This document shows positions 27,451 through 35,662 of a DNA stretch of 64,000 nt, in pieces. Each line of letters begins with the position of its first letter. Positions within the stretch are counted from its first letter, which is position 1. Origin of the DNA: Streptomyces sp. NRRL F-525 (GTDB lineage Bacteria; Actinomycetota; Actinomycetes; Streptomycetales; Streptomycetaceae); the NCBI RefSeq assembly GCF_000716605.1, contig NZ_JNXE01000019.1:1-64000 (forward strand), written 5' to 3'. The notes under the pieces were generated by a model. It saw only the letters and a list, made by a program, of their open reading frames with translations, was not told where the DNA came from and did not search any database. The translations under genes were made by a program, and so were the position numbers.

Positions 27451-28192
27451 GCCCCAGCCGCCCCAGCCGCTCCAGCACCCCGGCGACATCAGGCACCGCA
27501 CGCACCCCGTCCGGCACCGGCGGTCGTCGTACGACCACGACCGGGACGCCCGCCTCCCGCGCGGCCGTGAGTTTCGCCGCCGTCGCCGCTCCCCCGCTGT
27601 CCTTCGTCACGACCACGTCGATCCGGTGCTCGCGCAGCAGCGCCGCCTCGTCGGCCACGGTGAAGGGCCCGCGCGCCAGCAGCGCCTCGACGTCCGGCGG
27701 CATCGGGGGTTCGGGCGGCTCCACCGACCGTACGACGAAGTGCAGTTGGGCGAGGTGGGCGAAGGCGGCGAGTCCGAGCCGGCCGGTGGTGAGCAGGACG
27801 CGCCGCCCGAGTCCGGGGAGCACGTCGGCGGCCTCCGCCAGTGAGGCGACCGGGTGCCACTGGTCCCCCGGCGCCGGCTGCCAACCCGGCCTGCGCAGCA
27901 CGACCACCGGCACCCCGGCCGCCGCACCGGCCCGGGCCGCGTTCGCGGTGATCGTCCCGGCGAAGGGGTGGGTGGCGTCGACGACGGCGTCCACGTGATG
28001 CTCCCGCAGCCACGCGGCCAGCCCCTCGGCTCCGCCGAACCCGCCGATCCGTACGTCCCCGGCCAGCGCCCCCGGCCGTGACACCCGCCCGGCGAGGGAC
28101 GTGGTCACCTTCACCTCGGGAAGTGCCGTCAGCTCGGCGGCCAGCTCACGTGCCTCGGTGGTGCCGCCGAGGATCAGGATGTGCGGGGACAT
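27434..28192 (-). CDS. cobK: Precorrin-6A reductase CobK/CbiJ
   Basis: NADPH-dependent reductase of the corrin macrocycle, 252 residues. Family features are ILILGGTTEARELAAELTA at the N-terminus, DAVVDATHPFAGTITANAARA, the WHPVASLAEAADVLP segment with LLTTGRLGL, and TKDSGGAATAAKL near the end. ATG 28192 gives the standard start; the frame runs about seven codons further upstream without support. It converges on the zinc-ribbon gene and is separated from the TauE-type permease gene by 33 bases on the same strand. Confidence 0.92.
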   Translation of the reverse strand: MSPHILILGGTTEARELAAELTALPEVKVTTSLAGRVSRPGALAGDVRIGGFGGAEGLAAWLREHHVDAVVDATHPFAGTITANAARAGAAAGVPVVVLRRPGWQPAPGDQWHPVASLAEAADVLPGLGRRVLLTTGRLGLAAFAHLAQLHFVVRSVEPPEPPMPPDVEALLARGPFTVADEAALLREHRIDVVVTKDSGGAATAAKLTAAREAGVPVVVVRRPPVPDGVRAVPDVAGVLERLGRLGLSPGR

Positions 28193-28225
28193 GCGGCGAG
28201 CGTACGAGGTCACGGGGCCGAGGGG

Positions 28226-29011
28226 TCAGCGGAGGAGCAACTGCAGGCCGCCGATGATCGTCGCCGCGATCACCAGTTGCTCGAACAAGCGCTGGTTGAT
28301 CCGGTTCACAGCCCATTTGCCGATGAACGCACCGGGCACGACGAACGCCGCGAGTGCCGCGTCAAGGAGCAGCGAGTGGCCGTCGATCAGGCCGAGGCCC
28401 ACGCTGAAGGGCACCTTGGTCACGTTGACGATCAGGAAGAAGAACGCCGACGTGCCGAGAAAGCCCAGCTTCCGGAAGCCCGCCGAGAGCAGATACATCG
28501 ACATCACCGGGCCGCCCGCGTTGGCGACCATCGTGGTGAAACCGCCGAGCACACCGTACGAGCGCGCCTTCGCCCGCCCGGACCTCGTGGCGACGGAGTC
28601 CGGCTCGTCACCGGCCCCTGCCCCGGCCTCCGCCTTGCGCCGGCGCCACAGGGTGACCCCCGCCATGAACAGCAGGATCGCCCCGATCGACGTCCGTACG
28701 ACCGCGTCGTCGGCCCACACCAGGAACAGTGTCCCGATCACGACTCCCGCCGCGACCGCCGGGAACAGCCGCCACAGGGTCGGCCAGTGGGCGTGCCGCC
28801 TGTAGGTGAGGACGGCCAGCACATCGCCGACGATCAGGATCGGGAGCAGGACGCCGGTGGAGGCACGGGCGGGCAGGACGGCCGCGAAGATCGCCAGGCT
28901 GACCGTGTTGGCCCCGCTCACGGCGGTCTTCGAGAAGCCGACGAGCAGGGCCGCGGCGGCGAGGGCGGCGAATTCCCAGCCGGATATGTGCCAGAGAGTC
29001 ATCGTGTTCAT
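28226..29011 (-). CDS. TauE/SafE family sulfite/organic-anion permease
   Basis: A 261-residue membrane protein with about eight helices in two repeats. The first repeat has FAALAAAALLVGFSKTAVSG, the second GVLGGFTTMVANAGGPVMS, both typical of TauE/SafE. A short charged loop (about 125-150) separates the halves. ATG 29011 gives the family start. It is 33 bases upstream of cobK and may be cotranscribed with it; cobalt or sulfur-compound transport would fit but is only inference. Confidence 0.88.
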   Translation of the reverse strand: MNTMTLWHISGWEFAALAAAALLVGFSKTAVSGANTVSLAIFAAVLPARASTGVLLPILIVGDVLAVLTYRRHAHWPTLWRLFPAVAAGVVIGTLFLVWADDAVVRTSIGAILLFMAGVTLWRRRKAEAGAGAGDEPDSVATRSGRAKARSYGVLGGFTTMVANAGGPVMSMYLLSAGFRKLGFLGTSAFFFLIVNVTKVPFSVGLGLIDGHSLLLDAALAAFVVPGAFIGKWAVNRINQRLFEQLVIAATIIGGLQLLLR

Positions 29012-29127
29012 GCGAGGACCGATGGTATGTCCTTACATCTGGCAGCGTAAGGAGTGTCTCGTCAGATGGCCCCTGCACCACACCTCGGCGGACCGGGGCG
29101 CCGGATGAGCGATGCTAGTTTCCGGGG

Positions 29128-29952
29128 GTGGACGACACCCGCGAGCATGTCCTCTCCGGCACCCGAGGCACGGTCACCGCACACGAGTGGCCGCACGAAC
29201 GCCCCCGCCACCTCGCCCTCGTCGCGCACGGATACGGCGAACACCTCGGCCGGTACGCCGAGTTGGCCGCCGCACTGCGGGCGCACGGCGCGGCCGTGTT
29301 CGGCCCCGACCACCAGGGCCACGGCGCATCGGCCGGCGAGCGGGTGCTGATCAAGGACTTCGAGGACGTGGTCACGGACCTGCACACCGTCGCCGACCTG
29401 GCCCGCGCCACACACCCGGGCGTCCCCCTCGTCCTGATCGGCCACTCCATGGGCGGCCTGATCGCATCCCGCTTCGCACAGCGCTACGGCGACGAGTTGG
29501 CCGCGCTCGTGCTGTCCGGACCGGTGATCGGCGCCTGGGAACTGCCCGGCCGGCTGCTCGCCCTCGACGAGATCCCCGACATCCCGGTCAGCCCGGCCGC
29601 GCTGTCCCGCGACCCCGGCGTCGGCGCGGCGTACGCGGCGGATCCGCTGGTCTGGCACGGTCCGATGAAGCGGCCGACGCTGGAGGCCTTCTCCCAGACC
29701 CTCAAGACCGTGGGCGAGTTGGGCGACATCGGCGGCCTCCCCCTGCTGTGGCTGCACGGCGCCGACGACCGGCTCGTCCCGCTCGCCGGCAGCCGGGTCG
29801 GCGTGGAGCGGCTGAACGGCGGCGAGTTGACCGAGCGCGTCTACGCGGGCGCCCGGCACGAGGTCTTCCACGAGACGAACCGCGCCGAGGTCTTCGCGGA
29901 CCTGATCCGTTTCCTGGACGGGGTGTTGAACGGCGCCACCCGGTCGGCATGA
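29128..29952 (+). CDS. Alpha/beta hydrolase, monoacylglycerol-lipase-like
   Basis: A 274-residue cytoplasmic serine hydrolase. The nucleophile elbow GHSMGG, the oxyanion region VAHGYGEHLGRY, the acid in LHGADDRLVPL and the His in GARHEVFHET make a complete triad. GPDHQGHGASAGERVLI is the loop typical of the bacterial monoacylglycerol lipase/lysophospholipase group. GTG 29128 follows GGGGG. It diverges from the TauE-type gene. Substrate presumed to be a monoacylglycerol or similar ester. Confidence 0.88.
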   Translation: MDDTREHVLSGTRGTVTAHEWPHERPRHLALVAHGYGEHLGRYAELAAALRAHGAAVFGPDHQGHGASAGERVLIKDFEDVVTDLHTVADLARATHPGVPLVLIGHSMGGLIASRFAQRYGDELAALVLSGPVIGAWELPGRLLALDEIPDIPVSPAALSRDPGVGAAYAADPLVWHGPMKRPTLEAFSQTLKTVGELGDIGGLPLLWLHGADDRLVPLAGSRVGVERLNGGELTERVYAGARHEVFHETNRAEVFADLIRFLDGVLNGATRSA

Positions 29953-30042
29953 CCGTGCCAAACTTCTCGCACAGCCCGCGGGAGTCGTCGTGGACAGCAC
30001 GCGGGCGGAGTCGTGGTGACCAGTCGAGCAGAGGAGCCTCGC

Positions 30043-30855
30043 GTGACCGGGACAGAGCCGGCCGTCCGGCGGATCGACACGTCGAAGCCGCATCCGGCGC
30101 GGGTGTACGACTGGTTCCTCGGCGGCAAGGACAACTATCCGGTCGACGAGCAACTCGGCAGGCAGATCACGTCACTTGACCCGGGTGCCCCGCGGACCGC
30201 GCGCGCCAACCGCTGGTTCATGCAGCGGGCGACGCGGATGCTCGTCCGGGAGTCGGGCATCCGCCAGTTCCTGGACGTCGGCACCGGCATACCGACCGCG
30301 CCCAACCTCCACCAGATCGCCCAGTCCACCGCGCCGGACGCGCGCGTCGTGTACGTCGACAACGACCCGATCGTCCTTGCCCACGCGGCGGCGCTGCTGC
30401 GCGGCACGCCCGAGGGTGCGACGGAGTACCTCCAGGCCGACGCCCGCGAACCGCTCACCATCCTCCAACAGGCGTCCCGCGTCCTGGACTTCGACCGCCC
30501 GATCGCCCTGTCCCTGATCGCCCTGCTGCACTTCATCCCGGACGAGGACGGCGCCCACGAACTGGTGGACACCCTCATCGACGCGCTGGCGCCGGGGAGT
30601 TGCCTCGTGCTGTCCGCGATGACGGCCGACCTCGAACGGGAGAAGGTCGAGCGGGGCATCGCCGCCTACGCGGCGGGCGGGGTGACCCTGGTGGCCCGCT
30701 CGCACGCCGAAGTGAGCAGCGTCTTCAAGGGACTTGAGCCGATGGACCCCGGCATCGTGTCCGTGTCCGAGTGGCACCCCGAACTCGCGGAGGGGGAGAC
30801 CCCGCTCGGCGAGGGGCCGGTCTCGTTGTACGGCGGGGTCGGCTTCAAGGTCTGA
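30043..30855 (+). CDS. DUF574-type SAM-dependent methyltransferase
   Basis: A 270-residue protein of the actinobacterial family marked by ARVYDWFLGGKDNYPVD near the start and QFLDVGTGIPTAPN as the SAM-binding loop, with VVYVDNDPIVLAHA as the acidic strand-2 motif. GTG 30043 is six bases after AGAGGAG and is preferred to GTG 30013. A paralogue of identical length lies at 39566. Targets of this family are not established; many copies per Streptomyces genome are usual. No clear operon partner. Confidence 0.88.
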   Translation: MTGTEPAVRRIDTSKPHPARVYDWFLGGKDNYPVDEQLGRQITSLDPGAPRTARANRWFMQRATRMLVRESGIRQFLDVGTGIPTAPNLHQIAQSTAPDARVVYVDNDPIVLAHAAALLRGTPEGATEYLQADAREPLTILQQASRVLDFDRPIALSLIALLHFIPDEDGAHELVDTLIDALAPGSCLVLSAMTADLEREKVERGIAAYAAGGVTLVARSHAEVSSVFKGLEPMDPGIVSVSEWHPELAEGETPLGEGPVSLYGGVGFKV

Positions 30856-30888
30856 GGTTTCCCCGGGGGCGGCCGGGTTCCCGAGCCG

Positions 30889-31392
30889 TCAGGCGGACGG
30901 CTCGATGTCCACGGCCGCCTCGGCGTGGGTGACGAAGTCGTCGACCAGTCGGTGGAAGAGCCCGGCGAGATGCCGTAGGTCCTCGGCGGACCAGTGGATC
31001 AGCGCCATCTCGATGCCGCGGCGGCTCGCGTCCCGAATGCGGTTGACCGCGGCCAGGCCGCTGTCGGTGAGCTGGACGCGCTGGGCGCGGCCGTCGTCGG
31101 GGTCCGGGATGCGGACCACATGGCCGAGCTGCTCCAACTGCCGTAGCTGGCGCGTGACATGGGATGCCTCCACGGACATCCGGACCGCCAGCACACCGGG
31201 ACGCAGCGGCTCGCTCTCGGCGATGTAGCGGAGGATCGCCACGGCGGCCCGGTCCAGCGGCAGCCCGGCCAGCGTCATCAGACGCTCGTGCTGCCGGGCC
31301 CGTCCGGCCAGGTAGGCGATACGGGTGAGAACCCGCTCGATCTCGGCTACGTCCTCCGGAACGGGCGCTGTTACGGGTGGCAGTGTGGACAT
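30889..31392 (-). CDS. MarR-family transcriptional regulator
   Basis: A 167-residue dimeric winged-helix regulator. The DNA-binding core reads [23 protein letters not shown] then the wing [18 protein letters not shown], both characteristic of MarR. ATG 31392 is used. Three 19-base palindrome-like sites lie just upstream (31412-31487), and a matching pair stands before the MFS pump at 34086, so the protein probably represses itself and the rightward genes. The effector is unknown; neighbours suggest a toxic organic compound. Confidence 0.9.
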   Translation of the reverse strand: MSTLPPVTAPVPEDVAEIERVLTRIAYLAGRARQHERLMTLAGLPLDRAAVAILRYIAESEPLRPGVLAVRMSVEASHVTRQLRQLEQLGHVVRIPDPDDGRAQRVQLTDSGLAAVNRIRDASRRGIEMALIHWSAEDLRHLAGLFHRLVDDFVTHAEAAVDIEPSA

Positions 31393-31411
31393 GTGTCCAC
31401 CGTAACAGCTA

Positions 31412-31487
31412 CTTGCCTGAGTTAAGCAAGGTCGGAAACGGTTGCTTGACTTAAGTAACGCATTTATGGTTGCCTAACTCAAGCAAG
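31412..31487. promoter_or_regulatory. Three MarR-type operators in the marR/adh intergenic region
   Basis: Imperfect 19-base palindromes at 31412 (CTTGCCTGAGTTAAGCAAG), 31441 (GTTGCTTGACTTAAGTAAC) and 31469 (GTTGCCTAACTCAAGCAAG). The last two start 28 bases apart with TTTATGGTTG between and overlapping, the same arrangement as at 33993-34039. Confidence 0.7.
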
Positions 31488-31525
31488 TCAAGAGCTGGGG
31501 CCGCCTAAGCGGAGGTGTCCCCGTC

Positions 31526-31611
31526 GCGCCGTACGCCGTGGGGACGGAGTACGGCGCAGTCACCGGCCCGGCGGTCGGAATACTCCCCCCGTCCGCCGCC
31601 GGGCCGGTGAC
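31526..31611. repeat. Two consecutive inverted repeats before the alcohol dehydrogenase
   Basis: First: GCGCCGTAC (31526-31534) with GTACGGCGC (31549-31557). Second: a 16-base perfect arm pair, 31559-31574 with 31596-31611, with a 21-base loop. They lie in the probable leader of the gene at 31644 and could act as an attenuator or insulate it. Confidence 0.6.
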
Positions 31612-31643
31612 ACCCCTCACGCACATGGAAAGCGAGTCCCCTC

Positions 31644-32681
31644 ATGGCCACGATGAAGTCCGTGCAGACCGGCGCCGTAGACAAGATCGACGTGGTGGAC
31701 GTCGAGCGTCCGGTGCCCGGGCCCAAAGACGCCCTCATGAAGATCCGCGCCTGCGGGATCTGCGGCACCGACACCTTCTTCCTGCACATCGGCGGCGGCC
31801 CCTTCGGGCCCGGCGGCGCCATGGTCCCGGTCCCCCTCGGCCATGAGCCGGCCGGCGAGATCGTCGAGGTCGGCGCGGAGGTCGAGGGCCTGAAGGCCGG
31901 GGACCGGGTGGTCGTCAACCCGCAGGGCGCCCCGACCGGGATCATCGGCTGCGGCGGCAAGCACGGCGCCATGAGCGACTACCTGATCCTTGAGGACTGC
32001 GAGATCGGCAAGAGCGTCACCGTCTTCCCCGACACCGTGCCGTTCGACGTCGCAGCGCTCAACGAGCCGATGGCCGTGGCCCGGCACGCCGTGAACCGGT
32101 CCGAGGCCAAGCCCGGCGACAAGGTCGTCATCTTCGGTGCCGGGCCCATCGGTCTGGGCGCGGCGATCTGGCTGAAGCTGCGCGGGGTCGAGCACGTCGT
32201 CGTCGCGGACGTCATCGCCTCGCGCCTGGAGACGGCGCTCGCCGTCGGCGCGGACGCCGTGATCAACTCCGCCGAGGAGGACGTCACCGCCCGGCTGACC
32301 GAGCTGCACGGCCAGGCCGCGAACGCGCTCGGCCAGCCCCGCCCCGGTACGGACATCTACATCGACGCCGCCGGTGTCGCCGCGGTCGTCAACACCACGG
32401 TCGACTCCGCGAAGTGGGGCGCGAAGCTGGTCATGGTCGCCGTACAGAAGAAGGGCGCCGACATCGACCTCGGCGGGATGCTGCGCAGCGAGCTGACGCT
32501 GATCGCCTCGCAGGGCTACCCCACCGAGATCTTCGAGGTCACGCAGGAGATCGTCGAGCACCACGAGCGGTTCGCCAAGCTGATCAGCCACCGGGTGCCC
32601 TTCGCCGAGGTCGAGCAGGCCTTCGAGCTCGCGCTGACGCCGGGCGCCGCGGAGAAGATCGTCGTCACCTTCGACGAGTAG
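31644..32681 (+). CDS. Zinc-dependent medium-chain alcohol dehydrogenase
   Basis: A 345-residue NAD(P)-dependent dehydrogenase. Catalytic-zinc ligands are visible in ACGICGTDTF and LGHEPAGEIVEVG; the Rossmann motif is VIFGAGPIGLGAA. The four-Cys structural-zinc loop of classical enzymes is missing: only GCGGKHGAMSDY stands in that area. It resembles threonine/polyol dehydrogenase-like members. ATG 31644 follows about 32 bases of spacer after the second hairpin. It is the first rightward gene after the MarR operators, so it is probably induced with the downstream pump. Substrate unknown. Confidence 0.88.
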   Translation: MATMKSVQTGAVDKIDVVDVERPVPGPKDALMKIRACGICGTDTFFLHIGGGPFGPGGAMVPVPLGHEPAGEIVEVGAEVEGLKAGDRVVVNPQGAPTGIIGCGGKHGAMSDYLILEDCEIGKSVTVFPDTVPFDVAALNEPMAVARHAVNRSEAKPGDKVVIFGAGPIGLGAAIWLKLRGVEHVVVADVIASRLETALAVGADAVINSAEEDVTARLTELHGQAANALGQPRPGTDIYIDAAGVAAVVNTTVDSAKWGAKLVMVAVQKKGADIDLGGMLRSELTLIASQGYPTEIFEVTQEIVEHHERFAKLISHRVPFAEVEQAFELALTPGAAEKIVVTFDE

Positions 32682-32783
32682 TCGCGGACGCGCGGGTTCC
32701 CGCCGTCGGCCGCGGTCGGCTGCGGGACCCCGCGGACGGCCTGCCCTCTCGGACGGGAACCCCCACGTCATGATCCCCACCCC

Positions 32784-34001
32784 ATGATCCACGACCTACG
32801 GCGGCTGCTGCGCTGCCATCCCCGCACCGTCGACCTGGTCGTCGCCGCCACGCTCCTCGCCTGTTCCTTCCCGGGCAGCGTGATGACGCTCCCGGGCCGC
32901 ACCCTCGAAGTCCCTTGGTGGCCAGGCGTGTTGGTCACGGGCGTCTCCTCCCTCGCCCTGCTGTGGCGGCGCACCCTGCCGCGCACCACGGTGGTCGTCA
33001 CCCTCGGCGGTGCCATGGCGGTGGCCGCGCTCGGCTACATCCTCACCGTCCTGGTGATCGGACCGCTGATGGTCGCGCTCTACACCCTGGCCCGCGGCGC
33101 CGACCGGACCACCGCGAACCTCTTCACCGTCTCCGGCATCGCCCTGCTGCTGGCCACGGCCCTGGTCGTGGGACCCGACACCGAACCGCTGATCCTGAAG
33201 CTGGTCGGGCCGGTCTTCTGGCTGCTGCTGCCGACCTCCCTCGGCACCACGACCCGGCTGCGCGCGGCCTACCTGGAGGCGGTGCAGGCCCGCGCCGAGC
33301 ACGCGGAACGGACCCGGGAGAACGAGGCACGGCACCGCGTCACCGAGGAACGCATGCGCATCGCCCGCGACCTCCACGACGTCGTCGCCCATCACCTCGT
33401 CCTGGCCAATCTCCAGGCCGGCACAGTCGTACGGCTGATGCGCAGCCGCCCCGAGGAGGCCGAGCGGATCGCCGGTGAACTCGCGGGCACCACCCTGTCG
33501 GCCGTACGCGAACTCAAGGCCACCGTCGGCCTGTTGCGCCACGCCGACGACTCCGAGACCCCGTCGGGTCCCGCGCCCGGACTGGCCCAACTCGCCGAGC
33601 TGGCCGCCTCGTTCGAGCACGCCGGGCTGTCCGTCACCGTCAACACCGAAGGCAGGCCACGGCCGTTGTCCGCCGGTGCGGATCTCACGGCGTACCGCAT
33701 CGTGCAGGAAGCGCTCACCAATGTGACCAAGCACGCGGGCACCGGCTCGGCGGAGGTGCGGCTCAGCTACGCGCACGACCGGCTGGGCATCACCGTCACC
33801 GACCACGGCGGTACGGCGACGCCCCACTCCCCCGCGAGGCCCTCCTCCCCCGTTCCGACCGGCGGCTACGGCGTGATCGGCATGCGCGAGCGCGCCCTGT
33901 CCGCGGGTGGCCGGCTCCGGGCCGGGCACCGGCCCGAGGGCGGCTTCGAGGTCGTCACCGAACTGCCGCTGCTGCCCCACACCCAGAATTCACTTGCGTA
34001 A
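32784..34001 (+). CDS. Orphan sensor histidine kinase (NarL/DesK type)
   Basis: A 405-residue membrane kinase. About five or six N-terminal helices (residues about 15-160) form the sensor, with little extracellular sequence. A coiled coil rich in Glu/Arg leads to the HisKA_3 motif RIARDLHDVVAHHL with the phospho-His, then a HATPase_c domain (AYRIVQEALTNVTKHA, GYGVIGMRERALSAGG). No response regulator gene adjoins it, which is unusual for this class. A five-codon reading frame (ATG 32770) ends by overlapping the ATG at 32784. Its 3' end carries part of an operator for the next gene. Confidence 0.88.
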   Translation: MIHDLRRLLRCHPRTVDLVVAATLLACSFPGSVMTLPGRTLEVPWWPGVLVTGVSSLALLWRRTLPRTTVVVTLGGAMAVAALGYILTVLVIGPLMVALYTLARGADRTTANLFTVSGIALLLATALVVGPDTEPLILKLVGPVFWLLLPTSLGTTTRLRAAYLEAVQARAEHAERTRENEARHRVTEERMRIARDLHDVVAHHLVLANLQAGTVVRLMRSRPEEAERIAGELAGTTLSAVRELKATVGLLRHADDSETPSGPAPGLAQLAELAASFEHAGLSVTVNTEGRPRPLSAGADLTAYRIVQEALTNVTKHAGTGSAEVRLSYAHDRLGITVTDHGGTATPHSPARPSSPVPTGGYGVIGMRERALSAGGRLRAGHRPEGGFEVVTELPLLPHTQNSLA

Positions 34002-34039
34002 GTCAATCAACCTCTTTATGGTTGAGTGAGTCAAGCAAG
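33993..34039. promoter_or_regulatory. Two MarR-type operators before the MFS pump
   Basis: CTTGCGTAAGTCAATCAAC at 33993 and GTTGAGTGAGTCAAGCAAG at 34021 start 28 bases apart, as at 31441/31469, with TTTATGGTTG shared at the same place. The first site overlaps the stop of the kinase gene. It suggests the pump has its own MarR-controlled promoter. Confidence 0.68.
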
Positions 34040-34085
34040 TCGGCTCGTCCAGACCGTCACGCCCGTTCCAGATGGAGGCACTGCC

Positions 34086-35567
34086 ATGTCCGACGCCCTT
34101 GCCCGACCCGCCGAAGCGGGTTCCTCCGCTCCGCCTAGGTCGAACGCCGTCGTCGCGGTGCTGGCCCTCGCCGGAATCGTCGTCTCGCTGATGCAGACTC
34201 TGGTCATCCCGATCATCCCTGAGCTGCCGAAGTACCTGAACGCCTCCGCGTCGAACACGGCGTGGGCGGTCACCGCCACGCTGCTGGCCGCCGCCGTGGC
34301 CACCCCGGTCGTGGGCCGCCTCGGCGACATGTTCGGCAAGCGCCGCATGCTGCTGACCAGCATCATCCTGCTGGTGACGGGCTCGGTCGTCTGCGCCCTG
34401 GCCGACTCGCTGGTCCCGATGGTCATCGGCCGCGCGCTCCAGGGTCTGGCCGCCGCGGTCGTCCCGCTCGGCATCAGCATCATGCGTGACGTGCTGCCCA
34501 GCGACCGGCTGGCCGGCTCCACCGCGCTGATGAGCGCCTCGCTCGGCGTCGGCGGCGCACTGGGCCTGCCCTCGGCCGCCTTCATCGCCGACCACTACAA
34601 CTGGCACCTCCTCTTCTGGGTCTCCGCCGTCCTCGGCGCCGTGTCCTTCCTGCTGGTCCTGCTGGTCGTGCCCGAGTCCAAGGTCCGCACCGGCGGCCGC
34701 TTCGACCTGGTCGGCGCCCTCGGGCTCTCCGCCGGACTGATCTCCCTGCTGCTCGCGATCTCCAAGGGCTCCGACTGGGGCTGGACCAGCGCGACCACCC
34801 TGATCCTCGGCATCGCCGCCGTGTCGATCCTGCTCTCCTGGGGCTGGTACGAGCTGCGCAGCACGCAGCCGCTGGTCGACCTGCGGACGACCGCGAAGCC
34901 GCAGGTGCTCTTCACCAACCTGGCCTCGATCGCTCTCGGCTTCTCGATGTTCGCGATGTCGCTGGTCCTCCCCCAGCTGCTGCAGCTGCCCACGCAGACC
35001 GGCTACGGCCTGGGCAAGTCGATGCTGGCGGTCGGCCTGGTGCTCGCCCCGCAGGGCCTGGTCATGATGGCCATGTCCGCCGTGTCCGCCCGCGTCACCA
35101 AGGCCAAGGGCCCGAAGGTCACCCTGATGATCGGCGCGCTGATCGTGGCCTCCGGCTACGCCCTCAACATCCTGCTGATGTCCGAGGTCTGGCACCTCGT
35201 CCTGGTGTCCTGCATCATCGGTGCCGGTGTCGGCTTCACCTACGGCGCCCTGCCCGCCCTGATCATGGGTGCGGTCGACCCGTCCCAGACCGGCGCGGCG
35301 AACAGCCTCAACACCCTGATGCGGTCCCTGGGCACCTCCTTCGCCAGCGCCATCGCCGGTGTGATCCTGGCGCAGATGACCACGGACTTCGGCGACTCCG
35401 CCCTTCCGTCGGAGAACGGCTTCAAGGTGGTCATGGCGATCGGCGCCGGAGCCGCGCTGCTCGCCTTCTTCCTCGCGAGCCTGATCCCCAAGGCCCGTAA
35501 GGCGGTCGGGGCACCGGCCGACGGGGAGCCGACCCCGGCGCCCGAGGTCGCCGAGGCCAAGGCGTAA
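34086..35567 (+). CDS. DHA2-family MFS efflux pump
   Basis: A 493-residue membrane pump with 14 predicted helices. Motif A is GRLGDMFGKRRML; helix 1 has VSLMQTLVIPIIPELPK; motif C-like sequence is SLGVGGALGLPSAAF. The N-terminal 20 residues and the last 25 (Pro/Glu/Ala-rich) are cytoplasmic. ATG 34086 follows GGAGG by seven bases. It stands 47 bases after a two-operator module matching that beside marR, and ends before a strong terminator, so it forms the end of the MarR-linked group. Its substrate, probably a hydrophobic drug, cannot be read. Confidence 0.9.
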   Translation: MSDALARPAEAGSSAPPRSNAVVAVLALAGIVVSLMQTLVIPIIPELPKYLNASASNTAWAVTATLLAAAVATPVVGRLGDMFGKRRMLLTSIILLVTGSVVCALADSLVPMVIGRALQGLAAAVVPLGISIMRDVLPSDRLAGSTALMSASLGVGGALGLPSAAFIADHYNWHLLFWVSAVLGAVSFLLVLLVVPESKVRTGGRFDLVGALGLSAGLISLLLAISKGSDWGWTSATTLILGIAAVSILLSWGWYELRSTQPLVDLRTTAKPQVLFTNLASIALGFSMFAMSLVLPQLLQLPTQTGYGLGKSMLAVGLVLAPQGLVMMAMSAVSARVTKAKGPKVTLMIGALIVASGYALNILLMSEVWHLVLVSCIIGAGVGFTYGALPALIMGAVDPSQTGAANSLNTLMRSLGTSFASAIAGVILAQMTTDFGDSALPSENGFKVVMAIGAGAALLAFFLASLIPKARKAVGAPADGEPTPAPEVAEAKA

Positions 35568-35590
35568 GGCATTCTGGCCATCGAGCACAC

Positions 35591-35629
35591 GGCGGTCGCC
35601 GTCCCGCGTCATACGGGACGGCGACCGCC
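35591..35629. terminator. Terminator after the MFS pump gene
   Basis: A perfect 16-base stem (35591-35606 with 35614-35629) and 7-base loop, 23 bases after the stop. Confidence 0.87.
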
Positions 35630-35662
35630 CTCCGCGTACCCGCACCCAGCGAGGAGCCCACG

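Noticed and set aside
23978..28192. Compact cobalamin operon or B12 riboswitch
   Set aside because: cobF and cobK are on opposite strands with unrelated genes between, and no B12-box-like leader was recognised.
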